Source: Nocardia sp.
GTDB lineage: Bacteria > Actinomycetota > Actinomycetes > Mycobacteriales > Mycobacteriaceae
Assembly: GCA_013361595.1 (NCBI GenBank)
Contig: JABFXT010000270.1
Coordinates: 1 to 5,150 of the forward strand
DNA: 5,150 nucleotides
Reading direction: 5' to 3'
Shown here piece by piece: positions 1 through 5,150 of the stretch. Each line of letters begins with the position of its first letter. The first letter of the stretch is position 1. The position numbers and the translations under genes were made by a program. Under the pieces are notes generated by a model. That model saw only the letters and a program-made list of their open reading frames with translations, made no database searches and had not been told where the DNA came from.

Positions 1-450
1 GATCGGGCCGGTATCGGAACCACTCCACCACGGCAGCTTCCGCAACAGCACAGTGAGATATCCCGGGCCGGGCGACAGCAGGAACGCCCAGCCCACGATA
101 TTGGCGACGGCGGGCATGACGATCGGCAGGATCGGGATGATCCGCAGGAAGCCGAGCCGATCCGGGAGCCGGCTCGCGGCGAAGGCGAGCAGGGTGCCGA
201 ACACCATCGCGATCACCAGCGACCCCAGCGCCAGGGCGACGGTCGTCGCGATGGTCTCGCCGATATCGAAGCGGGTGTACTGCGCCCGATAGCCGCGCGC
301 GCCGTCGGCGAAGGCCAGCGATTGCAGCCGGATCAGGGGCAGCCCCCCCAGGTAGGCGAGCACCGCCAGCAGGGCCAGATAGCCCAGGCGCGAACGCCAT
401 TGCGTGGGGAGAGCGAACGACCGGGGTGCGGCCGCGGTCACGGTGGCCAT
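1..450 (-). CDS. ABC transporter permease, N-terminal part (runs off the left edge)
   Basis: This is the inner-membrane channel subunit of a binding-protein-dependent importer. The frame is open for exactly 150 codons from ATG at 450 to the window edge, so the C-terminal part, including the EAA loop that docks the ATPase, is not visible. Hydrophobic segments are at about residues 22-40, 68-92 and 103-125. The stretch FDIGETIATTVALALGS (61-77) and the following LLAFAASRLPDR resemble the start of the BPD_transp_1 domain in Fe(3+)/spermidine-type permeases. The start overlaps the ATPase stop by one base (TGATG), a classic sign of translational coupling, and identifies the ATPase as its partner. 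Whether it is a single-domain permease (about 280 aa) or the two-domain FbpB type (about 520-560 aa) cannot be decided here. Family assignment is secure; the substrate is unknown. Confidence 0.9.
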   Translation of the reverse strand, partial: MATVTAAAPRSFALPTQWRSRLGYLALLAVLAYLGGLPLIRLQSLAFADGARGYRAQYTRFDIGETIATTVALALGSLVIAMVFGTLLAFAASRLPDRLGFLRIIPILPIVMPAVANIVGWAFLLSPGPGYLTVLLRKLPWWSGSDTGPI

Positions 451-1613
451 CAGGCTTGTCCGCCCGCGCTGACGGCCACCGGCTCGGGCGCCGCGACGGG
501 GGTTGCGCCCGGTTCCGCGAATACACGCAGCGCGGCCGGGGAAAAACTCACCACCAGTGGCGCACCCGGGGTGCTGCCGCGCAGTGCCGCGCTGTGCTGG
601 GCCGCGGGTACGCGCAGGATCAGCTGGTCACCACCGGTTTCGACGGTCACGTCGAAGTACCGTCCACCGTATTCGTAGGTCACGAGTTCGGCGTGCAGGG
701 CGACATTTCCGAGGGGCACTTCGTCGGCGGTGCCGTGCAGTGCGACATCGTCGGGACGCAACCGCGCCACCGCGGTGCTGTGCTCGTCGGCCGAATCACG
801 CACCACCGCGTGGGTCAGATCGATGGAATCCCCGGCTGCCGTGGCCCATCCGTCGTGGTCGCGGCGCAGCGACAATCGGTTGCTCATCCCGATGAAGGCG
901 GCCACATAGTCCGAGACCGGATTCTCGAACACCCGTTCCGGTTCGTCGTACTGTTCGATCTTCCCGGATTTCATGATGGCCAGCCGGTCCCCCAGCGCGA
1001 AGGCCTCGGCCTGGTCGTGGGTGACGAATACCGCGGTGAACCCGAGCCGCTGGTGCAGCTGATGGATCTGGGAACGCACCTGATCGCGCAGGCGCGCGTC
1101 CAGATTGCTGAGCGGCTCGTCGAAGAGCACCAGATCCGGACGCGCCACCAGACCGCGGGCGACCGCCACCCGCTGTTGCTGACCACCGCTCAATTGCGCG
1201 GGATAGCGATCGAGCAGTGCGCCGCAATCGACCATCTCGGCGGCCTTCTCGACCGCCCCCTCCGCCACGGCCGTTTTCATCTTCCGCACTTTCAGCGGGT
1301 ATCGGATGTTGTCGCGCACGGTCATATGCGGCCACAGCGCGTACGACTGGAACACCATGCCGATATTGCGTTTGTGCGCGGGCACGTTCACCCGGGCGGC
1401 GGCGTCGAAGACCGGCCGTTCCTTGAAGGCGATCGAACCGCCCTGCGGATTCTCCAGCCCGGCCAGACAGCGCAACGTGGTCGTCTTCCCACAACCGCTC
1501 GGCCCGAGCAGAACCAGGAACTCCCCCTCTTCGATGGTGAGATCGAGCTGGTCGACGACGGTATTGGCGCCGTAGGTCTTGGTGAGGCCGGACACGGTGA
1601 ACTTCGACGTCAT
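450..1613 (-). CDS. ABC transporter ATP-binding protein (Fe3+/spermidine/AEP-type importer, FbpC/PotA-like)
   Basis: This 387-aa cytoplasmic ATPase powers the importer encoded with it. All motifs are intact: Walker A GPSGCGKTT (37-45), Q-loop Q89 in VFQSYALWPH, signature LSGGQQQRVA (141-150), Walker B LVLFDEP with catalytic E166, D-loop SNLDA (169-173) and switch H199 in VTHDQAEA. After about residue 240 comes a C-terminal extension with a TOBE-like region (about 285-365, around VARLRPDDV), as in PotA/FbpC/MalK proteins of 350-390 aa. The ATG at 1613 is chosen because GGAAGG lies six bases upstream (1625-1620) and because it follows the dehydrogenase stop by one base. A longer reading to 1712 would add 33 residues overlapping the dehydrogenase and is not credible. 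The C-terminal tail (about 368-387) is Ala/Pro/Val-rich and probably unstructured. ATPase function is certain; the transported substrate is not. Confidence 0.95.
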   Translation of the reverse strand: MTSKFTVSGLTKTYGANTVVDQLDLTIEEGEFLVLLGPSGCGKTTTLRCLAGLENPQGGSIAFKERPVFDAAARVNVPAHKRNIGMVFQSYALWPHMTVRDNIRYPLKVRKMKTAVAEGAVEKAAEMVDCGALLDRYPAQLSGGQQQRVAVARGLVARPDLVLFDEPLSNLDARLRDQVRSQIHQLHQRLGFTAVFVTHDQAEAFALGDRLAIMKSGKIEQYDEPERVFENPVSDYVAAFIGMSNRLSLRRDHDGWATAAGDSIDLTHAVVRDSADEHSTAVARLRPDDVALHGTADEVPLGNVALHAELVTYEYGGRYFDVTVETGGDQLILRVPAAQHSAALRGSTPGAPLVVSFSPAALRVFAEPGATPVAAPEPVAVSAGGQA

Positions 1614-1614
1614 C

Positions 1615-2397
1615 TCATGCCTTCCGGGTCGAGAGTTTCGGGGTACGGACACCGGCGGCGGTCCCGCCGTCGACCAGGAGGTCGATTCCGGTGACATAGC
1701 TGCTGTCGGCACTCGCCAGAAAAGCGATCACCGCCGCGACCTCCTCGGGTGAACCGCGGCGCTGCATGGGAATACTGCGGACGTAGCTGTCCATATCGTC
1801 GGCGGCGAAACCGGGTGCCGAGGTGATCTCGGTGGTGATACTGCCCGGGCAAACCGAATTGATCCGGATCCCCTGCTCGGCCAATTCCAGTGCGGCAACC
1901 TTGGTCAGGGCGCGCACCCCGGATTTCGCCGCACCGTAGGCACCGAGTTCGGCGGTCGCGAGGACCCCGCGCAGCGACGAGATGGTCACGACGGCGCCGC
2001 CGTCGGTCATGGCCGCCGCGGCGGCCCGCAGTCCGAGGAAGGTCCCGACCAGATGCTGGTCGATCATCCGGCGGAACTGGTCGAGCGTGGTCTGCGCCAG
2101 CGTCGCCTTCAACGCGGTCCCCGCCGAGTTCACCAGCACGTTCATCCGGTGACCGGCCCGCTCCATCCCGGTGACCGCGGCCTGCCAATCGGCTTCGTCG
2201 GTGACGTCGAGATGGCGGTAGTGCGCGCGGGGTCCGAGGGCCAGCGCGCGTGCGCGGCCGGCGATATCGTCGACGTCGGTGAGATAGACGGTCGCGCCCG
2301 CGGCGGCGAACAGTTCGGCGGTCGCCCCGCCGATTCCTCCGGATGCCCCGGTGACCAGCACGTGGGTACCGTGCAGGGGCTCGGCCCTGGTGTGCAT
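1615..2397 (-). CDS. Short-chain dehydrogenase/reductase (classical SDR)
   Basis: This is a 260-aa NAD(P)(H)-dependent oxidoreductase of the classical SDR family, whose members interconvert alcohols and ketones. The cofactor motif is TGASGGIG (16-23). Asp41 at the end of the second strand (YLTDVD) suggests NAD(H) rather than NADP(H). The motif DVT (64-66) and NSAG (90-93, usual form NNAG) follow. The catalytic Ser is S140 or S141 in TISS, and the YxxxK pair is Y154/K158 (YGAAK). The C-terminus has the usual PGSI (184-187) and DGG (243-245) elements. The Asn of the SDR catalytic tetrad appears replaced by His115 (MIDQHLVGTF where family members have vNLxGtF). ATG 2397 is supported by AAAGGA five bases upstream. 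The gene sits between the binding protein and the ATPase, so it is probably co-transcribed with the importer and acts on the imported compound. That role is inferred; the substrate is unknown. Confidence 0.93.
   Translation of the reverse strand: MHTRAEPLHGTHVLVTGASGGIGGATAELFAAAGATVYLTDVDDIAGRARALALGPRAHYRHLDVTDEADWQAAVTGMERAGHRMNVLVNSAGTALKATLAQTTLDQFRRMIDQHLVGTFLGLRAAAAAMTDGGAVVTISSLRGVLATAELGAYGAAKSGVRALTKVAALELAEQGIRINSVCPGSITTEITSAPGFAADDMDSYVRSIPMQRRGSPEEVAAVIAFLASADSSYVTGIDLLVDGGTAAGVRTPKLSTRKA
1620..1625 (-). promoter_or_regulatory. Ribosome binding site of the ABC ATPase gene
   Basis: GGAAGG on the minus strand lies six bases before ATG 1613 and inside the last codons of the SDR gene. 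It fixes the ATPase start and, with the one-base gap to the SDR stop, suggests coupled translation. Confidence 0.75.
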
Positions 2398-2402
2398 GCC
2401 TG

Positions 2403-2408
2403 TCCTTT
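2403..2408 (-). promoter_or_regulatory. Ribosome binding site of the SDR gene
   Basis: AAAGGA on the minus strand lies five bases before ATG 2397, within the 37-nt gap after the binding-protein stop. The gap contains no obvious hairpin terminator, which fits continuous transcription into the SDR. Confidence 0.7.
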
Positions 2409-2434
2409 GTCGGTCGGTGTGAATCGGAGCCCGA

Positions 2435-3472
2435 TCAGCTCTGGAAGCGCCGCGCCCATTCCTGGGAGTACTGGGCGACCTTGTCCGGGGTGAGATCGGC
2501 GGTATCGGGCGAGGCGATCTCCTGCGCCTGGACGACCGCGCCCGGAATATCGGGCAGGGCGGCCGCGTATCCGTCGTTCAGGGCCGTCTGCCCCTCCCGG
2601 GTCGCCATGAAATCGACGAGGACCTGCGCCGCGTTCGGATGCGGCGCGACATTCACGGCATGGCTGTACCAGGGTGTGCCCCAGGGTTGCGACGGCAGTG
2701 CCCAGCCGACCGGAGCACCGGCCGCCACTTCGGTGACCAACGGTTGTACCGACGGGGTCGCGACGATCTCACCGGAAGTGAGCGCCTGGGCGATGCCCAG
2801 GGCGCTGGGATAGATACGCGGTTTCAAGGCGGCGAGCCGATCCCAGTAGTCGTCCCCGTAAGTCCGAGCGTAGAACCGGTAGAGGTCCACATAGGAAGCG
2901 ATCCCGGTGGGATTGACAATGCCGATCTTGCCGCGATATTTCGGATCGAGGAGGTCTTGCGGGGAGCGCAGGCCACCGGGCACCGCCGCGGTATTCCAGC
3001 CGAGGGCGAAAACGGCGGCGCTGCTGAGCGCGAACCGGTTCTCGAGCAGGCTGTGCTCCGGCTGGTATTCCGGCGCGCGCAGATGCGGGCCGACGAGATC
3101 GGCGGAATAGCTGCCCGATCGGGCCGCATTGCTGATCCATATCGCGTCGGTGAGCATATGGACGTCGGCCGTACCGCGCCCGGTGCGGTTCTCGGTTTCC
3201 ACCCGGGGGTTGATATCCGCGTCGGTGCCCCGGACGAATTCCAGATCTATCCGCGGATACTTCTTTTCGAACGCGGTCTCGAGCCGTTCGAGATTGGCGG
3301 GCTTCTGACTCGAATAGAGCAGTACGCTGCCCTCTTTTTCGGCGGCCGCCTCGACGTCGGACCAGGCGCCGGTGACGGGCCCGGTGGCGCCGGGACTCGC
3401 CCCGCACGCCGCCAGAACCGAGGTGACAGCGAGGGCTGCCGCAGCCGCCGTGGCCTTGAACAACAACTTCAT
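2435..3472 (-). CDS. ABC transporter substrate-binding lipoprotein (AfuA/FbpA-like, family 1-type)
   Basis: This 345-aa lipoprotein captures the ligand outside the membrane and delivers it to the permease. It begins with a Lys-containing n-region (MKLLFK), an Ala-rich hydrophobic core, and the lipobox LAAC with lipidated Cys23. A small Ser/Gly/Pro-rich linker follows. The mature part has the periplasmic-binding-protein layout of the Fe(3+) group: VLLYSSQ (50-56), TADVHMLTD (101-109), then LDPKYRGKIGIVNPTG (175-190) and a C-terminal VLVDFMATREGQ (284-295). In FbpA-type iron binders a Tyr-Tyr pair follows the GEI segment; here the corresponding place reads GEIVATPSVQPLV (234-246) with no YY, so iron is unlikely as the ligand. 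I chose ATG 3472, which puts the signal peptide at normal length; an in-frame GTG at 3487 would add only five residues and has no well-placed ribosome site. It is the first gene of the operon and is followed after 37 nt by the dehydrogenase. Confidence 0.92.
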   Translation of the reverse strand: MKLLFKATAAAAALAVTSVLAACGASPGATGPVTGAWSDVEAAAEKEGSVLLYSSQKPANLERLETAFEKKYPRIDLEFVRGTDADINPRVETENRTGRGTADVHMLTDAIWISNAARSGSYSADLVGPHLRAPEYQPEHSLLENRFALSSAAVFALGWNTAAVPGGLRSPQDLLDPKYRGKIGIVNPTGIASYVDLYRFYARTYGDDYWDRLAALKPRIYPSALGIAQALTSGEIVATPSVQPLVTEVAAGAPVGWALPSQPWGTPWYSHAVNVAPHPNAAQVLVDFMATREGQTALNDGYAAALPDIPGAVVQAQEIASPDTADLTPDKVAQYSQEWARRFQS

Positions 3473-3499
3473 GGTGCGAATACCCACATCCCGCAGAAC

Positions 3500-3517
3500 T
3501 GAACTGATGTCAGTTTG
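3500..3517. promoter_or_regulatory. Putative operator O1 (binding-protein operon side)
   Basis: The sequence TGAACTGA-TG-TCAGTTTG is an 18-bp inverted repeat with a perfect 14-bp core (AACTGA-TG-TCAGTT, 3502-3515). It starts one base downstream of the proposed -10 box of the minus-strand promoter, so a bound protein would cover the transcription start. A related palindrome lies beyond the other promoter at 3566-3583. Size and two-base centre fit a TetR-type dimer, but the regulator is not in the window. A further overlapping palindrome, AGTTT-G-AAACT (3512-3522), extends toward the -10 box. Confidence 0.6.
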
Positions 3518-3546
3518 AAACTATGCCAAACCCATTGTGGTGTCAA
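3518..3546 (-). promoter_or_regulatory. Putative promoter of the binding protein-SDR-ABC operon
   Basis: A perfect -35 box TTGACA (3546-3541) is followed, after 17 bases, by TAGTTT (3523-3518), which matches the -10 consensus at its first, second and last positions. Transcription would start near 3511, about 39 nt before the ATG at 3472, inside operator O1. The position relative to the gene and the exact -35 support it; the -10 box is only moderate. Confidence 0.55.
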
Positions 3547-3564
3547 TCACTGTGTGGCAATAAT
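3535..3564 (+). promoter_or_regulatory. Putative promoter of the flavoprotein gene
   Basis: TTGTGG (3535-3540) and AATAAT (3559-3564, five of six matches to TATAAT) are 18 bases apart. An overlapping alternative -10 is TAATAT (3561-3566). Transcription would begin near 3571, about 23 nt before the GTG start. The -35 box directly abuts the divergent TTGACA, so the two promoters are back to back. The -35 is weak, so this call is less certain than its partner. Confidence 0.45.
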
Positions 3565-3565
3565 A

Positions 3566-3583
3566 TGAAGTGAATCCAGTTCA
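3566..3583. promoter_or_regulatory. Putative operator O2 (flavoprotein side)
   Basis: TGAAGTGA-AT-CCAGTTCA has the same 8-2-8 layout as O1 and agrees with it at 12 of 16 half-site bases. It matches the symmetric consensus TGAACTGA-NN-TCAGTTCA at 14 of 16 positions. It begins just downstream of the plus-strand -10 box and ends at the first base of the ribosome binding site, so a bound repressor would block initiation. The two palindromes have the same position relative to their promoters. Confidence 0.5.
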
Positions 3584-3590
3584 AGGAGGA
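3583..3590 (+). promoter_or_regulatory. Strong ribosome binding site of the flavoprotein gene
   Basis: AAGGAGGA is a near-perfect Shine-Dalgarno sequence. It ends three bases before the GTG at 3594 (four bases from GGAGG), a slightly short spacing, and decides that GTG rather than the upstream in-frame GTG at 3570 is the start. Confidence 0.85.
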
Positions 3591-3593
3591 ACG

Positions 3594-5150
3594 GTGATCT
3601 CGCCTCTCATATCGTCCCCACTGCGGATCGGCCCCCTGACCCTGCGCAACCGTCTCGTCGCCACCGCACACGGATCCGGGGTGGTCAGCGCGGGCGCGGC
3701 CCAGCCCGGGGACGACGACTACTGGCGACGATGCGCAGCCGGCGGCGCCGCCGTGGTGATCGCCGGCGGCACCGTGGTGAGCCCGGACTCGGGGAACCGG
3801 ACCGGCAATATCACCGACGCGTCGGATCCGGCCGGCCTGCCGGGATTGGGTCGCCGGGCGCGCGCGATCGCGGCGGAAGGCGCAATCCCGGTCTGCCAGC
3901 TGGTCCACCTGGGGCGCGAAACGCGCGGCGCCGCGAGATGGGAGCACCCGGTTGCGCCCTCGGATATCCGCTCACCTCGCGAACCCGTCCGGGCACGCGT
4001 GCTCTCCGACGCCGATATCGACGATATGGTCGCCGCGTTCGTACTCAGTTCGCGGCATGCCGCCGAGGCGGGGTTCGCCGGGGTGGAACTGCACGCGGCC
4101 CACGGATACCTGCTGGCCCAGTTCCTCTCCGCCGGTTCGAACACCCGCCCGGACGCGGCCACGGCGGCCGGGCGGGCCGCCGTACTGCACCGGTTGCACA
4201 GCGCGATCGCCACGGTCTGTCCCGAACTCGTCCTCGGCGTTCGCCTTTCGATCGACGGCGCCGAGGAAGCCGGGTTGGATACAGAAGGCCTCTGCGAACT
4301 ACTGCCGCTACTGGACATGTTCGACTACATCAACGTGACGGTGGGCGTGCGCACCACCTATGTCCGCGATATGGCAACCGCCGCTCCCCCACTGCTACCG
4401 GTGATACACCGGTTACGCGCGGCGACCGATCGGCCGCTGCTGGTCTCCCAGGCATTCCGGACCCGGGCCGATATCGAGGCGGCGCTGGCCGCGGGCGCGG
4501 ATCTGGTCGGTATGGCGCGACCGTTCATCGCCGATCCGGATTTCGCGGTGAAACTGCTGCGCGGCGAGGACTCCCGGATCCGTCCGTGCGTCTCCTGTAA
4601 CGAGGACTGCCGGTCGTTCACCCCGGTGCTGCTCTGCTCGGTGAACCCGGCGCTGGCGCCACCTGGCCATTCGGCCCGCCCGGCCCGGCCGTTGCGATTC
4701 GGCCGGGCACCCGAGCGCGCGGCGCGGGTCGCGATCGTCGGCGCCGGGCCGGCCGGGCTGGAGGCCGCGTTCCGGTTGGCACCCACCCGCGATGTCACTC
4801 TTTTCGAGGCGAGTCGCCGACTGGGCGGGCAGTTGCGCACCGCCGCCCAGGCCCCGAATCGCACCGGCTGGTCGGCGCTGCTGCGGTACTACCAGGGCAA
4901 CCTCGCCGCAGTCGCGCTGGAACTGGGATACCGGGCCCGCCCGGCGGATCTCACCGACTTCGACGAGGAGATCGTGGCGACCGGCGCGACCGAGATCGCG
5001 ACTCCCGGCACCGCGACGACCACCGCCGCGCTGATCGACCCCTGGCAGATCTGGCCCGGCGACCGGGTGGTGGTCGTGGACGACGGTATCGGCTATTGGC
5101 CGGCCCTCGGTGTCGAGGAGGCGGCGCTCGCGGGCGGCGCCGGCCGCGTC
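3594..5150 (+). CDS. Multidomain FMN/Fe-S/FAD oxidoreductase, OYE/TMADH/2,4-dienoyl-CoA reductase family (partial, right edge)
   Basis: The first 519 residues are visible; relatives are usually 650-730 aa. Residues 1-325 form an OYE-type FMN barrel: PLRIGPLTLRNR (9-20), QLVHLGRE (102-109), VELHAAHGYLLAQFLS (164-179) with the H167/H170 pair typical of enone-binding OYE enzymes, and GMARPFIADPDF (306-317). Four cysteines (332, 335, 339, 348; CX2CX3CX8C) are placed to hold the iron-sulfur cluster that passes electrons between flavins. IVGAGPAG (381-388), E405 and GGQL (411-414) mark an FAD/NAD(P)-binding domain, followed by VATGA (461-465). The next segment VVVVDDGIGYWP (492-503) resembles the third domain of trimethylamine dehydrogenase more than the GxGxxG of FadH. 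TMADH's flavin-linking Cys30 corresponds to Gly27 (AHGSG). The GTG start is fixed by AAGGAGGA just upstream; an in-frame GTG at 3570 lies before that site, and TAA at 3561 closes the frame. Alternatives are an N-demethylase or a mycofactocin-associated FadH/OYE enzyme. Family is firm; the reaction is unknown. Confidence 0.92.
   Translation, partial: MISPLISSPLRIGPLTLRNRLVATAHGSGVVSAGAAQPGDDDYWRRCAAGGAAVVIAGGTVVSPDSGNRTGNITDASDPAGLPGLGRRARAIAAEGAIPVCQLVHLGRETRGAARWEHPVAPSDIRSPREPVRARVLSDADIDDMVAAFVLSSRHAAEAGFAGVELHAAHGYLLAQFLSAGSNTRPDAATAAGRAAVLHRLHSAIATVCPELVLGVRLSIDGAEEAGLDTEGLCELLPLLDMFDYINVTVGVRTTYVRDMATAAPPLLPVIHRLRAATDRPLLVSQAFRTRADIEAALAAGADLVGMARPFIADPDFAVKLLRGEDSRIRPCVSCNEDCRSFTPVLLCSVNPALAPPGHSARPARPLRFGRAPERAARVAIVGAGPAGLEAAFRLAPTRDVTLFEASRRLGGQLRTAAQAPNRTGWSALLRYYQGNLAAVALELGYRARPADLTDFDEEIVATGATEIATPGTATTTAALIDPWQIWPGDRVVVVDDGIGYWPALGVEEAALAGGAGRV

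Noticed and set aside
426..1694. A 422-codon open frame on the plus strand opposite the ABC ATPase
   Set aside because: It mirrors the ATPase frame, which has every ABC motif. Long antisense frames are expected in GC-rich DNA, and the translation shows no recognisable domain.
2398..2434. Possible terminator or internal promoter between the binding protein and the SDR
   Set aside because: The 37-nt gap has no stem with a U-rich tail and no convincing -35/-10 pair.
2639..3502. A long plus-strand open frame opposite the binding-protein gene
   Set aside because: The minus strand encodes a lipoprotein with a signal peptide and family motifs. The plus frame is a shadow, with no good ribosome site and no recognisable domain.
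3524..3559. Inverted repeat TGCCA...TGGCA around the promoter centre, and CCA-TTG-TGG
   Set aside because: Arms are only 3-5 bases with a 26-base gap in the larger case. These are likely to occur by chance and are much weaker than the 18-bp operators.
3543..4864. Several minus-strand frames (3543-3947, 3719-4318, 4358-4864) and a plus frame at 3731-4600
   Set aside because: All lie within the flavoprotein gene, whose frame is continuous from 3594 and carries family motifs throughout.
1615..5150. Mycofactocin-linked redox cluster (SDR plus FadH/OYE-type flavoprotein)
   Set aside because: Both families occur with mycofactocin, but no mft gene is in the window. The 260-aa SDR shows no clear extra insertion of the mycofactocin-dependent type. 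It is kept only as an alternative.

Overview
The window is GC-rich, almost fully coding DNA with Actinomycetota-style codon use: G/C at most third positions, a GTG start, and short or overlapping gene junctions. It looks like a Nocardia- or Mycobacterium-type chromosome. The genus is a guess from style, since no marker gene is present. I saw no tRNA, rRNA, CRISPR array, insertion sequence or phage gene.

Positions 1-3472 (minus strand) hold one compact operon, in transcription order: a lipoprotein substrate-binding protein (2435-3472), a short-chain dehydrogenase/reductase (1615-2397), an ABC transporter ATPase (450-1613), and the first 150 residues of an ABC permease that leaves the window at its left edge. 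Junctions are 37 nt, 1 nt and a 1-nt TGATG overlap. The transporter resembles the Fe(3+)/AfuA-FbpABC/PotABCD group. The embedded dehydrogenase, and the apparent lack of the iron-binding Tyr pair in the binding protein, argue for import of an organic substrate.

Positions 3473-3593 form a relatively AT-rich divergent control region. It can be read as two back-to-back promoters with abutting -35 boxes. Immediately downstream of each -10 box lies one copy of an 18-bp imperfect palindrome, consensus TGAACTGA-NN-TCAGTTCA. This suggests one dimeric repressor (TetR-like size and geometry) controls both transcription units. No regulator gene is in the window.

Positions 3594-5150 (plus strand) encode the first 519 residues of a multidomain flavoprotein. 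It has an old-yellow-enzyme/trimethylamine-dehydrogenase-type FMN barrel, a four-Cys iron-sulfur cluster motif and an FAD/NAD(P)-type domain. Several usually conserved elements are altered: the YGGS-x-x-NR segment is lost, the Cys spacing is unusual, and TMADH's flavin-linking Cys is Gly.

Together the window looks like a small inducible uptake-and-catabolism module: binding protein and ABC transporter bring in a small molecule, and the dehydrogenase and the iron-sulfur flavoprotein act on it. The substrate cannot be read from the sequence.
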